DNA of 46,034 nucleotides from Oscillospiraceae bacterium (GCA_031254575.1 JAIRUE010000017.1:1-46034), one strand, 5' to 3'; shown: positions 34,877-44,122, counted from the first letter of the stretch. Numbers and translations are program-made. Notes: generated by a model not told the origin, from the letters alone.

Positions 34877-35811
34877 AAACGGTCAGGGAGAAAATACGCC
34901 GGCTGTGCCGCGGCTCCGTCATCGGGCAGATTGCCGTTTACGCCGTGCTGATCCTCATCAGCTACCAGTTTCTTTACCCCATCCTGCGCATGATCTCACT
35001 CGCCATGATGAGCGAAAAGGACATCATGAACCCGTCCGTCACCTGGATCCCGAAGGGTTGGACGTTCAACAACATAAGGATCGCCGTTCAGACCCTTGAT
35101 CTGAAAAAGACGCTGACCGGCTCGCTCTGGTTTTCCTCCCTGCTCGCAGTCTGCCAGACCTTTGTCTCGGCGTTGACGGGGTTCGCGTTCGCGCGCTTTG
35201 AATTTCCGGGGAAACGCTTCTGGTTTGTCATGGTCCTGCTGTCGTTCATCATCCCGACGCCCGTTGTGGTCATCCCGCGCCTGATCATCTTTACGGGGAT
35301 ACAGGAGGCGCCGTGGGGGGCGCAGATGATCGGGACGCCCATACCCCAGATGCTGATGACGCTCTTTGGGCAGGGCGTTTACTCCGCGGTGCTGATTCTG
35401 ATCAGTTATAACTTCACCCGCATGATCCCCCGCTCGCTTGATGAGGCCGCGGCGATAGACGGAGCTAATTCGTTCCAGATTTTCGTACACATCATCCTGC
35501 GCCTGAGCGTTTCGACCATTCTGGTCATCTTTCTCTTCTCCTTTGTGTGGAACTGGAACGAAAGCTACCTTACCTTTACCTTTCTGCGCGGCAGGATTCC
35601 CTTGCTGCCGCAGCGCCTGGGCATGTTTGACAACCTCTTCGCCAGTTACGGCCAGGGCGGGGGAAGCGCGCAGAGCCCGGAATTCCGCATCAACGAGGCG
35701 TATAAGATGGCGGGGACGCTTGTCGCCATCCTGCCGCTTCTGGTCATGTATCTCTTTGTGCAGAGGCAGTTTATCAAGGGCATTGAAAATGCCGGTATCA
35801 CGGGGGAATAG
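34873..35811 (+). CDS. Sugar ABC transporter permease 4, MalG-like (module B)
   Basis: A 312-residue permease; ATG 34873 overlaps the stop of permease 3. It has six predicted helices. The EAA loop is EAAAIDGANSFQIFVHIILRL, in which the usual closing Pro is replaced by Arg. The C-terminal block FVQRQFIKGIENAGITGE matches module A permease 4. It ends the second copy of the cassette, and its TAG stop is followed directly by the ATG of the GH16-GH30 gene. Confidence 0.92.
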   Translation: MKTVREKIRRLCRGSVIGQIAVYAVLILISYQFLYPILRMISLAMMSEKDIMNPSVTWIPKGWTFNNIRIAVQTLDLKKTLTGSLWFSSLLAVCQTFVSALTGFAFARFEFPGKRFWFVMVLLSFIIPTPVVVIPRLIIFTGIQEAPWGAQMIGTPIPQMLMTLFGQGVYSAVLILISYNFTRMIPRSLDEAAAIDGANSFQIFVHIILRLSVSTILVIFLFSFVWNWNESYLTFTFLRGRIPLLPQRLGMFDNLFASYGQGGGSAQSPEFRINEAYKMAGTLVAILPLLVMYLFVQRQFIKGIENAGITGE

Positions 35812-38202
35812 ATGAAAAGACACCGGAGCGCCGCCGGGCGGGGTTTGGCATGGGCGTTGTTTCTGTGCCTGTTTGCCGCCTGTACGCAAACCCCGGACAT
35901 TCCGTCTGCGGGACCGGAGCCGGAGGAGACGGGCAAACGGGAGGTTCCCCCGTGGGCCGAGGGCTACGGCGAGGACGCGCCGCCTCCCGCGGGCAAAGCG
36001 GCAGGGTTTTCATACGATTACGGCAGTCTGTCCTACGAGCTGGTCTGGAATGACGAGTTTGACTACGAGGGACCGCCGGACCCGTCCAAATGGGGGTACG
36101 ACACGGGCGGCTCGGGCTGGGGCAACAATGAGCTGCAATACTATACGGACGGCGGCAACGCGCGGGCGGACGGGGAAACACTGATGATCGAGGCGCGCGA
36201 GGAGCAAAAGGATGGCCGCGGGTATACGTCGGCGCGCCTGGTCACCAGGAATAAAGGCGACTGGCTCTACGGCAGGGTGGAGGTCAGCGCCAAACTGCCG
36301 GGCGGCAAGGGCACATGGCCCGCCATCTGGATGCTGCCGACCGACTGGGCCTACGGCAGCTGGCCCAACAGCGGCGAGATCGACATCATGGAACACGTCG
36401 GATACGATGAGGGGCGCGTCCACGCGACGGTGCATACCGGCGCGTACAACCACTCGCGCGGGACGCAAAAGGGCAACGGCGGCGTGAAGGTGGCGGACGT
36501 GACGGGTTTGTTCCATGTCTATGCCGCCGAATGGCTGCCCGACCGCATCCTGTTCTTCATTGACGGTGAGATGGTATACGAGTACGACCCTCATAAGTAT
36601 ATAACAAACGCGACCAGCCAGCACTGGCCTTTTGACAAGCGTCACCACCTATTGATCAACATCGCGCTGGGAGGGGACTGGGGCGGCGCGCGGGGATTCG
36701 ATCCCGATATGCTGCCCGCCGTGATGGAGATAGACTATGTGCGGGTCTACCAGTCGCCCGAAATCACCGCGCTGGAGCAGGACCTTTCGGCTGTTCCTCA
36801 AAGCGGTCAGGGGGAGGGGGATCTTTTGTACACCACGGGGGATCTGGAAATCACGCAAGCCGCTTTGAAAGACCTGTACGTCACCACCGGCGCGGAGCAT
36901 ATGTGGGTGAGGCAGGATGTGGCCGAAACGGCCGCGTCGGACGACGGGACGCTTGCCGCCGTTCCGGTCGGGATCGACCCGAACAGGCGGTATCAGCCTA
37001 TCGACGGCTTCGGGGCGTCGTTCACCGACGCGTCGGCGTATCTTATCAACCAAAAGCTGTCGCCGCAGGACCGTGACGGGTTGATGACAAGCCTCTTTGA
37101 CCCCGAGGATGGCATCGGGCTCTCTTTTGTGCGCAACCCGATGGGCGCGTCCGATTTCGCGCGCTTTGTTTACAGCTATGACGACATGCCCGCGGGGGAG
37201 GACGATTACGGGCTGGAACGGTTTTCGATCAGCCACGACAGGGACGACATCCTCCCGCTGACCAAACGGGCGCTGGCGCTGAACCCCGATTTGAAGCTGG
37301 TCGCCTCACCGTGGAGCCCGCCTGGATGGATGAAAACGGGCGGTGAAATGATCGGCGGGTCGCTGAAACCCGAATGTTACGGCGTATACGGAGATTACTT
37401 TATCCGCTTTCTTGAGGAATACCGGAAGGAGGGGGTGGAATTTTACGCCGTAACACCGCAAAACGAACCGCTGTATCTGCCGGGCCATTACCCGGGCTGT
37501 TCGATGCCGGCAAGCGCGCAGGCGGCGTTCATCCGGCAGAGCCTCGGCCCTAAGCTGCGCGAGAGCTTTCCCGGCGTCAGGCTGCTTTGCTATGACCATA
37601 ACTGGGACCGGCCGGACTACCCCGAGTATGTTCTGGAACACTCCGGCGGGTACGTTGACGGCGTGGCGTGGCATGTGTACGGCGGTTCTCCCGGCGCGCA
37701 GACGGCGGTTTTGGAGAAATTTCCGGCGAGCGAGGTCCATTTTACCGAGGCGTCCGGCGGGGAGTGGGTGCCGCCGTTTGAACAGGCATTTTTCGGAACG
37801 GTCCGCACCGGTATTGAGGCGCTGAACAATCACTCCCGTTCGATGGTGCTGTGGAATATGGCGCTGGACGAGGAAAACGGGCCGGTGGTACCCGGTTTTG
37901 GCCGCAGTACCTGCCGGGGTGTCGTCACCGTTGACCAGAGGACTGGTGAGCTGACTTATAACCTTGATTATTACGCGCTGGCCCATTTTTCAAAGTTTAT
38001 CCGGCCCGGCGCGGTGCGCGTCGCGTCAGAATCCAAAGGTTCCGTCTATACGACGGCGTGCCTGAACACCGACGGCACGCTGACTGTCGTGGCGCTCAAC
38101 GACCAGAAGGGCGCGAAACTGCTGCGTTTTGATATTGGGAGCTTTTCCGTCTTTTACCGCGCCTCCGGGCGTTCGGCGGTCACGCTGGTGATCCAGTTAT
38201 GA
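35812..38202 (+). CDS. GH16-GH30 fusion glucanase lipoprotein
   Basis: A 796-residue surface enzyme with two catalytic domains. A lipoprotein signal (ALFLCLFAAC) is followed by a Pro/Glu linker. GH16 covers about residues 75-320, with NDEFDYEG, WPAIWMLP and catalytic GEIDIMEHVG (E189, D191, E194), the laminarinase-type endo-beta-1,3-glucanase signature. GH30 covers about 345-796, with IDGFGASFTDASA, ASPWSPPGWMKTGG, acid/base E552 in TPQNEPLY and nucleophile E646 in HFTEASGGE; this resembles the endo-beta-1,6-glucanase and glucosylceramidase branch. Cutting 1,3 and 1,6 bonds in one chain suits branched laminarin or fungal and oomycete wall glucan. Translation starts immediately after the permease stop. 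The GH16 half is related to the cytoplasmic GH16 at 22112 and the GH30 half to the cytoplasmic GH30 at 44123. Confidence 0.92.
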   Translation: MKRHRSAAGRGLAWALFLCLFAACTQTPDIPSAGPEPEETGKREVPPWAEGYGEDAPPPAGKAAGFSYDYGSLSYELVWNDEFDYEGPPDPSKWGYDTGGSGWGNNELQYYTDGGNARADGETLMIEAREEQKDGRGYTSARLVTRNKGDWLYGRVEVSAKLPGGKGTWPAIWMLPTDWAYGSWPNSGEIDIMEHVGYDEGRVHATVHTGAYNHSRGTQKGNGGVKVADVTGLFHVYAAEWLPDRILFFIDGEMVYEYDPHKYITNATSQHWPFDKRHHLLINIALGGDWGGARGFDPDMLPAVMEIDYVRVYQSPEITALEQDLSAVPQSGQGEGDLLYTTGDLEITQAALKDLYVTTGAEHMWVRQDVAETAASDDGTLAAVPVGIDPNRRYQPIDGFGASFTDASAYLINQKLSPQDRDGLMTSLFDPEDGIGLSFVRNPMGASDFARFVYSYDDMPAGEDDYGLERFSISHDRDDILPLTKRALALNPDLKLVASPWSPPGWMKTGGEMIGGSLKPECYGVYGDYFIRFLEEYRKEGVEFYAVTPQNEPLYLPGHYPGCSMPASAQAAFIRQSLGPKLRESFPGVRLLCYDHNWDRPDYPEYVLEHSGGYVDGVAWHVYGGSPGAQTAVLEKFPASEVHFTEASGGEWVPPFEQAFFGTVRTGIEALNNHSRSMVLWNMALDEENGPVVPGFGRSTCRGVVTVDQRTGELTYNLDYYALAHFSKFIRPGAVRVASESKGSVYTTACLNTDGTLTVVALNDQKGAKLLRFDIGSFSVFYRASGRSAVTLVIQL

Positions 38203-40028
38203 AAAAACTCACTTTGGCGCTTGTCCTGCTACTGGCTCTCTCGGCCTGCGTTTCCCCCGGTTCTGTGGCTTCACTGCCAGACCCTTCCTCTTCCGCGGGG
38301 CCTGAATCGCCGCCGGAGCAAACCCCGGGCGAGCCTCCCGCGTCCCCCGGCCCGTCCGCCGGAGTCGTTTACGGCAGCATGGAAGAACTGCTGGCCCTGA
38401 TGACGCTTGAGGAAAAGGTCGGGCAGATGACGCAGGCCGAACGGCAGGATATTAACAAGTTTGACATCGAAAACTATTTTCTCGGTTCTGTTTTGAGCGG
38501 CGGCGGCTCGGTTCCCGCCGACAATTCCGTCAAGGGCTGGAGCGACATGACCGACGGGATGGCGCGTGAAGCGAGCCGTACCCGCTTGGGTATTCCCATC
38601 ATCTATGGCGTTGACGCCGTACACGGCCATAACAATGTCGCGGGCGCGACCGTCTTCCCGCACAACGTCGCCCTGGGAGCGATCGCCGCGGGGGACCTTG
38701 CCAACGGGACGCGGCTCGCGGAAGCCGTCGGGGCCGCGACCGCGGAGGAAATGCTCGCGACCGGCGTTCCGTGGACGTTCTCCCCCGTACTCGGCGTCCC
38801 GTATGACATCCGGTGGGGGCGTACCTACGAGTGTTTCGGGGAAAACGCGGACCTCGCCGCCGCGATGGGCGCGGCCGTCATACGCGGCCTGCAGGGCGGC
38901 GGTTCGGTCGCCGCCTGCATGAAGCACTACCTCGGCGAGGGGCAGACCAAAGACGGGCGCAACCAAGGCGACGCAACGATGACAGACGAGGATATACGGG
39001 AGATACTGCCGCCGTATATCGAGGCGATCAATGCCGGCGCGTTGACGCTGATGCCGTCGTTTTCCAGCGTCAACGGGGTGAAGATGCACGAAAACAAAGC
39101 CCTGCTGACAGACCTGCTGAAAGGGGAGCTGGGCTTTGAGGGTTTTATTGTCAGCGACTGGGCCGCCCTTACGCAGCTCTCGGGCGGCAGTTATAAAAAC
39201 CAGATCGCAAACGCCATCAACGCGGGGGTCGATATGGTCATGGCGACCAACGGCCGCTGGAACTGGGTGGAGTATATCAAGCTGCTCAAGGAACTGGCCG
39301 GAGAGGGGACCGTTCCGATGGAGCGCATTGACGACGCGGTGCTGCGGATTCTGCGGGTCAAGGAAAAACTCGGCCTGTTTGAGGGCGTTATAAAAACCCC
39401 CGCCGAAACAGTGGGCAGCGAAAAGCACCGCGCGCTGGCGCGTGAAGCCGCCACCGCTTCGGCAACCCTTCTGAAAAATAAAAACGACGTTATCGGCCGG
39501 CTGTCCGGCTTCGAGAAAATACTGGTCGCGGGCGAGGGGGCGTCTGATCTGGGGATGCAATGCGGCGGCTGGACCATCACATGGCAGGGTTCCCACGGGG
39601 CGATCACGCAGGGGACGACCCTGCTGGAAGGGATCCGGCAGTATAAGCCGGACGCCGTTTTCTCGCCGGATGGGACCGCGGACGGCCCCTGTGACTGCGC
39701 CATTGTCGTGATTGGCGAGGACCCGTATGCCGAGGGGGATGGCGACCGCCCGTACGGCGTGGAACTGCGCGGGCAGGATGTGGCAGTGCTGAACGAGGTC
39801 TATAAATTGGATTGCCCGGTCATTGTCATCCTGCTGTCGGGCCGCCCGATGCTGGTCGCCCCAGAGATCGGACGCTGGGACGCGCTGGTCGCGGCATGGC
39901 TGCCCGGCAGTGAGGGGGACGGCGTGGCCGACGCGCTGTTTTCCGGCTTTACCGGTAAAACACCGTTTACGTGGCCCGTTGCCATGTACAGCGGCGAGGC
40001 GCTGTTCCCCTGCGGCTGGAGCAGTTGA
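38199..40028 (+). CDS. GH3 beta-glucosidase / exo-glucanase lipoprotein
   Basis: A 609-residue lipoprotein (signal MKKLTLALVLLLALSAC) with a short Pro-rich linker and the two-domain GH3 fold. The N-terminal barrel contains EEKVGQMTQAE, GVDAVHGHNNV, KHYLGEGQTKDGRNQGD and the nucleophile D320 in GFIVSDWAAL. The C-terminal alpha/beta domain starts near residue 405 and includes AGEGASDLGMQCGGWTITWQG, as in barley-type exo-beta-glucan hydrolases. There is no fibronectin-III third domain, in line with its short length. It would trim beta-linked gluco-oligosaccharides at the cell surface. ATG overlaps the GH16-GH30 stop (ATGA) and no good ribosome site is visible, so it depends on coupling. Confidence 0.93.
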   Translation: MKKLTLALVLLLALSACVSPGSVASLPDPSSSAGPESPPEQTPGEPPASPGPSAGVVYGSMEELLALMTLEEKVGQMTQAERQDINKFDIENYFLGSVLSGGGSVPADNSVKGWSDMTDGMAREASRTRLGIPIIYGVDAVHGHNNVAGATVFPHNVALGAIAAGDLANGTRLAEAVGAATAEEMLATGVPWTFSPVLGVPYDIRWGRTYECFGENADLAAAMGAAVIRGLQGGGSVAACMKHYLGEGQTKDGRNQGDATMTDEDIREILPPYIEAINAGALTLMPSFSSVNGVKMHENKALLTDLLKGELGFEGFIVSDWAALTQLSGGSYKNQIANAINAGVDMVMATNGRWNWVEYIKLLKELAGEGTVPMERIDDAVLRILRVKEKLGLFEGVIKTPAETVGSEKHRALAREAATASATLLKNKNDVIGRLSGFEKILVAGEGASDLGMQCGGWTITWQGSHGAITQGTTLLEGIRQYKPDAVFSPDGTADGPCDCAIVVIGEDPYAEGDGDRPYGVELRGQDVAVLNEVYKLDCPVIVILLSGRPMLVAPEIGRWDALVAAWLPGSEGDGVADALFSGFTGKTPFTWPVAMYSGEALFPCGWSS

Positions 40029-40121
40029 GCCAAGCCTTCCGTCTGTTGGGGGAATTTGCGTCTTCATGGCCGGGAAGGCCGTAAGAGTACAGGATATACT
40101 GAAGGGAGGTGTTTTCACGCT

Positions 40122-41024
40122 ATGAAACGCAGACGGCCTGTCACGCTGACGATTGCCGTATCCATGCTCCTCGCGTCCTGCGCCTGCGGGACGCCGCCGG
40201 AGCCGTCCGAAGAGGGGGAAGACTCTTCCGCTCAAGACGAAATCAAAGCGCGGATCAAGGCGGATTTTCCCAATATGCCGCCGGACGGGACCATGCTGAC
40301 GGCCGATCTGACCGGGGACGGGCAATCCGAGACGGTGACCTTTTCCTGGCTTCCCCCAAAAAGCGTGCCGGAGAGTGATAACGTCTGCACAAACATAGCG
40401 GCGGTGATCGGCGGCGCGGACTATCCCCTGGAGGTCGAACCGGCGGCGTGGCTTACCTTTATATCCTGTACGGCCGCGGATGTGGACGGCGACGGAGCGG
40501 AGGAGTTGCTGTTCCATTATTGGCCCGGCGGGGCCGGAGGAATGGGGTCGGGCATGGTTACCCTGGTCAAATGGGGCGCGGACGGTTTTTATTATTTGCC
40601 GGTACCACGCATGGGGTCCGAGAGCTTCGATCACCTGAACGGCGGACAAGGATTTGCCGCGGAAATCGCGCTGCGGGATAACCGCATGGTTGAATTAAAC
40701 TGCGCGGAAACAAGCTATACGCAAATATTTCCCGTCGGTGATCTGGGTGTTTCGGATGAGTTTGTCTATGACGGGAAAGGCAACCTCACCGTCGGGTACG
40801 CCGGCGCGAATGACCCTGTAACGGGAACCGACCCGTTATTCGATATGAAGGTCTTCCAATCCGGCGGGAGGGTTTATATTCAGATCAGTCAGTATTGCTG
40901 GGTAATATCTCATGCAGGCGGGATCGGTATTTTTACGACTACATTTCATTATGAAAAAGGTCAGTATATCGTATCCGCCCAGAGAGTGGTTCCCATTGCC
41001 GAATGGGAATGGAATGAGGATTGA
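40122..41024 (+). CDS. Lipoprotein of unknown function with Asp/Gly calcium-loop motifs
   Basis: A 300-residue lipoprotein (lipobox LLASC) with an acidic linker. The start ATG 40122 is 12 bases after GGGAGG; an in-frame upstream frame has no signal. The mature part contains DLTGDGQSETVTF and DVDGDGAEELLFHYW, which resemble FG-GAP or VCBS-type calcium-binding repeats, and is otherwise beta-rich. I do not recognise a specific family. It lies 93 bp after the GH3 gene in the same direction and may be the last gene of the operon. TATACT at 40095-40100 could be a -10 box, but I see no matching -35 box. A role in holding glucan or stabilising the surface enzymes is conceivable but unsupported. Confidence 0.7.
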   Translation: MKRRRPVTLTIAVSMLLASCACGTPPEPSEEGEDSSAQDEIKARIKADFPNMPPDGTMLTADLTGDGQSETVTFSWLPPKSVPESDNVCTNIAAVIGGADYPLEVEPAAWLTFISCTAADVDGDGAEELLFHYWPGGAGGMGSGMVTLVKWGADGFYYLPVPRMGSESFDHLNGGQGFAAEIALRDNRMVELNCAETSYTQIFPVGDLGVSDEFVYDGKGNLTVGYAGANDPVTGTDPLFDMKVFQSGGRVYIQISQYCWVISHAGGIGIFTTTFHYEKGQYIVSAQRVVPIAEWEWNED

Positions 41025-41045
41025 ATAACAATTGGCAGGGGAAAC

Positions 41046-41086
41046 GCGCCGTACCGAATCCCGTAAGCGGGGAAACGGTACGGCGC
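41046..41086. terminator. Bidirectional hairpin between convergent genes
   Basis: A perfect 11-bp stem (GCGCCGTACCG / CGGTACGGCGC) encloses a smaller TCCC...GGGA stem. It lies between the stop of the 40122 gene and the stop of the phosphorylase gene on the other strand, so it can serve both. It has no clear T-run. Confidence 0.6.
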
Positions 41087-41109
41087 TCTCCGTTACCCTT
41101 TGCAAACTC

Positions 41110-44100
41110 TTAAACGAGATCGACGTCTACACGGACGGCGCGGCCTTCGCGCACCGCTTTCGCCGTGTCTCCTTCGATATGAGCTTCGCCTCCGGCGGAA
41201 TGAAACACCTCGCTGCCGCCGCCGGGTAAAAATACCTCAATCCGGCGCGGCTTCACCCTACCGGGGCCATAGGTACTCTTCCGCCCCGGGTTGACGTATT
41301 CGACCCTGACGGAGCTAAACAGAGAAAACGATACCCTTCCGTCCTCCGGAAAAAGCCAGCCGGGCAGGACCGGAGCAAAGGCAAGCCGCAGCGCGCCGTC
41401 CGGGGCCACGGAGAAACACTCGCCGCCGAGGAAGAGATACCGCCATAGGGAAAGCGCCTCGGCGGTACTGCCCGAGAGCCGCGCCACAAACCCGCGCCCG
41501 GCCGCCGCCGGGTCGGGGTTGATGGAGGAGGCGAGAAAGGAGGAATTTTCCAGCGGGTTGCGCCCGTAAACGGCAGGATCAAGGAAGGGCGGAAGCCCCG
41601 TTTTGATTTCGGTGAAAAACTCGTCGTAAAGTCCCGCTTTCAACAGCTCAAGCAAATACTTGAGCGACATGTGCAGAAAAACGGATTCACGCTCCAGCCA
41701 CCCCGGCGTAAAGGCGCGTACCCGTCCTATATCGTACGTTTCGCCTTCAAGGCTGACCGAGGTCTTGTACATCCCGAGTTTTTGGTCGTACAGGCCGCAC
41801 GCCCGCACCGCGTCATATATGCGCCGCGCCTTTTCGGGAGCGGCTTTCATCTGCCGCGCCGGTCCTTCCAGGAACGGCGGCAGCGCCCGGCAGGTAAAAC
41901 CGGTGGGGAATCCCGTCTCGTCAAACCCGGCCGGTTCATAGGTGAGATAGGTGGGGACCGGCTCGCCCATCGCCTCGGCATCCGCCAAACCTCTGTTCAG
42001 CCGCGAGAGAAACCGTTCCAGCGCGCCGTGCCATTCGCCCTCCGGCACCGTCACGTCGCCGCCCGACAGTGTGTCGCAGACCTGGGCGCGGTATGCCTCT
42101 TTAGCCGACGCGGCGGCGTTCCAGTACGCGAAGCGGTCCTCCGTATCCTGCAAAGCCAAAAGAGCTCCGAACAGCTCCGCCGCCTCCGCCGGCAGGGCGG
42201 CGTCCCCCTCCACGCCGAGCAGGAACGTCAGCAGGCGTTTCAGTTCGTACGTCTCGCCCACGCCGCTGCCGAACAGCCCCGGCAGGCCGTTCATGGCGTC
42301 ATTCCAGCCCGGCTTGCCGCCGTCCATCTCCAGGCCGCGCCCAAGCGGGTCGAGCGAGGCGAACTTCACAAGCGCCAGCACTGCCATTTTGCCCAGCAGC
42401 GTCGTCTCGGCAAACGAACCGTCCCGGTTGCGGAGCCAAGCCGACTGCGCCCGTCCCTCGATAGGCTCGAGAGACTTATATTGCCGCAGCTTGCCGCCCT
42501 TGCGCACGTAAGCCTCGCGGCGCGGCAGGACGCGGACGGGCGGTTGAAAAAAGCGGTAACCGCCCGATCCCAGCAGTTCCCTCTTCCGCTCGGGGAATAT
42601 CGCGAGAAAATTTTCCACCAGATCGAGCAGATACGTCCAATGGTCGATCCAATACCCCTCGCCGAAAGCGGCGTTGATATTTTGCGTACTCTCCGCCAGC
42701 ACCGCCTCCAGCCGTCCGGCCGCCTCTTCCGGCGAAAGCCCCTCCTCACGGCAAAGCCTGTGCACGAACGATCCCGCCGTGAACGGCTCGTCCGGTTTGG
42801 AGGGATGGGTGAAGGTCGCGCCGCGCACCTCGAGCGGGTTGAAGCCGTCGGCCTGAACAAGAGAGAAAAACAGGCGGATATTGGCCTCGCCCGCTTCGGG
42901 ACGGAAGAAGACGTCGTTCCGCCGGTTCTGGCAGACGTCGCGGAAACCGCCATTGCCCTGAGAGAAGTACTCGGCGGAAATGGAGAAGAAATTGTAGTCC
43001 CGCTCCGGGTCGCCGTGCTTGCGGGAATAAAGGTGTAAAACCTTGCCGCCCAGTACCCGCGGTTCGCCGCCGCGCAGTACGTTGTCGAGGTAACACTGGC
43101 GCAGGTAGCCGTCAAACATCGGCTCCGCCGTCCTCACGCCGGCCGGGCGTGTCAGAGCGTCGGTCAGCGCAAGCGCCTCCTTGTATTTGCGCTCCACAAA
43201 CGAGCCTTCGCAGAGCGAGGGAACGCGGCGGCGCAAGGCGTCGGGGTCGCCGGCAAAGCCGGCGTAGGTCGTCCAGCGCAGCGCGCCCCCGGCAGGAACA
43301 TCGCTTGAGAGCGGCGTGAACGCACAGGCGTAACGGTTGGCAAAGATCTGGTCCGCGCCGGCCTCCTCCGGGTAATGGCGCGGTTTGGTGAACGCCGTGT
43401 CAAACAGCGATTCCGGATCGACGACGGGGATAACGGGCTTCCCGTTTTCCGTAAAGGACAGGGTAAAGTAACCGCCCATCACATCCGACACCTCGGCCTC
43501 GTCGCCCGGAAGGGAACGGGTATGGTAGACCGGAAGGCCCGTTTCCAGCCCCGACACATGCGCCCAGCTCTTGAACAGATTGCTGACCGATTTATAGGCG
43601 CTGTTGTCCACGCCATAGGGAAGTATCTGCGGCATCCCGTCCAGGACCCGGCAGACAAGCGGCCCGCCGGAGAGGTTCGTCAATTCGCAGCAGCGCGCCA
43701 GCGCGGGAAAATCCTCGCCGGGCATGGTAAAGTAGCGTACGGTAAACGACAGGCCGCTCATGCCGTCGTGTTCGGTGATCTGGAAGCTGTTGGGATAGAT
43801 TTTCATCGTCCGTTTTGCGGCGCGGGCCGGGGAAAACGGCTCAAACTCATAGGCGCCGGCATGGATGAAAGTGCGGAAACCCTCCGATGCAACCCGCCTG
43901 AGAGCGGTATTGGCGGGCGAAAACTCCATGATGGCGTGATCCTTGTGGTCAACGCCGAAGGAGCAGACGCCCTGCCCCCGGTTGGCGTAATAGAGCCACA
44001 TCGGGACGCCCAGTTCGCCGGAAACGCCCGGCAGGAAACTCATAAAGGCCGGCGCGAGGTCAAATCCTTCGATGACAAAAGCGCCGTCGCCGTCGTAATG

Positions 44101-44112
44101 GTAAGCTCCCAT
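41110..44112 (-). CDS. GH94/GH161-type glycoside phosphorylase, probably beta-1,3-oligoglucan
   Basis: A 1000-residue cytoplasmic protein with no signal. The fold order fits the GH94, GH149 and GH161 phosphorylases: an N-terminal beta sandwich with NRGQGVCSFGVDHKDH, then an (alpha/alpha)6 barrel with EGYWIDHWTYLLDLVENFL and the catalytic-acid motif KPGWNDAMNGLPGLFGSG (Asp at about residue 605, YELKRLLTFL after it). These enzymes split a terminal beta-glucosidic bond with phosphate and release glucose 1-phosphate. The length and beta-1,3-glucan context favour the beta-1,3-oligoglucan phosphorylases (GH161 or GH149) over cellobiose phosphorylase; the exact family cannot be fixed without a search. 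AGGGAGAAG precedes the ATG. It lies 10 bases after the GH30 gene and is co-transcribed with it. It would finish off imported oligosaccharides with energy saved as sugar phosphate. Confidence 0.82.
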   Translation of the reverse strand: MGAYHYDGDGAFVIEGFDLAPAFMSFLPGVSGELGVPMWLYYANRGQGVCSFGVDHKDHAIMEFSPANTALRRVASEGFRTFIHAGAYEFEPFSPARAAKRTMKIYPNSFQITEHDGMSGLSFTVRYFTMPGEDFPALARCCELTNLSGGPLVCRVLDGMPQILPYGVDNSAYKSVSNLFKSWAHVSGLETGLPVYHTRSLPGDEAEVSDVMGGYFTLSFTENGKPVIPVVDPESLFDTAFTKPRHYPEEAGADQIFANRYACAFTPLSSDVPAGGALRWTTYAGFAGDPDALRRRVPSLCEGSFVERKYKEALALTDALTRPAGVRTAEPMFDGYLRQCYLDNVLRGGEPRVLGGKVLHLYSRKHGDPERDYNFFSISAEYFSQGNGGFRDVCQNRRNDVFFRPEAGEANIRLFFSLVQADGFNPLEVRGATFTHPSKPDEPFTAGSFVHRLCREEGLSPEEAAGRLEAVLAESTQNINAAFGEGYWIDHWTYLLDLVENFLAIFPERKRELLGSGGYRFFQPPVRVLPRREAYVRKGGKLRQYKSLEPIEGRAQSAWLRNRDGSFAETTLLGKMAVLALVKFASLDPLGRGLEMDGGKPGWNDAMNGLPGLFGSGVGETYELKRLLTFLLGVEGDAALPAEAAELFGALLALQDTEDRFAYWNAAASAKEAYRAQVCDTLSGGDVTVPEGEWHGALERFLSRLNRGLADAEAMGEPVPTYLTYEPAGFDETGFPTGFTCRALPPFLEGPARQMKAAPEKARRIYDAVRACGLYDQKLGMYKTSVSLEGETYDIGRVRAFTPGWLERESVFLHMSLKYLLELLKAGLYDEFFTEIKTGLPPFLDPAVYGRNPLENSSFLASSINPDPAAAGRGFVARLSGSTAEALSLWRYLFLGGECFSVAPDGALRLAFAPVLPGWLFPEDGRVSFSLFSSVRVEYVNPGRKSTYGPGRVKPRRIEVFLPGGGSEVFHSAGGEAHIEGDTAKAVREGRAVRVDVDLV

Positions 44113-44122
44113 ACTCTTCTCC

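Noticed and set aside
40095..40100. TATACT before the 40122 lipoprotein as a promoter
   Set aside because: No acceptable -35 box at 16-18 bases upstream; the gene is probably read from the operon promoter.
38271..40649. A 792-codon open frame on the minus strand across the GH3 gene
   Set aside because: It is antisense to a GH3 gene with clear motifs and signal peptide. The Arg/Gly/His-rich composition is typical of shadow frames in GC-rich DNA, and no ribosome site or family is seen.
41671..43038. Plus-strand open frame of 455 codons opposite the phosphorylase
   Set aside because: It overlaps the phosphorylase coding strand completely and has no recognisable domain; composition marks it as a shadow.
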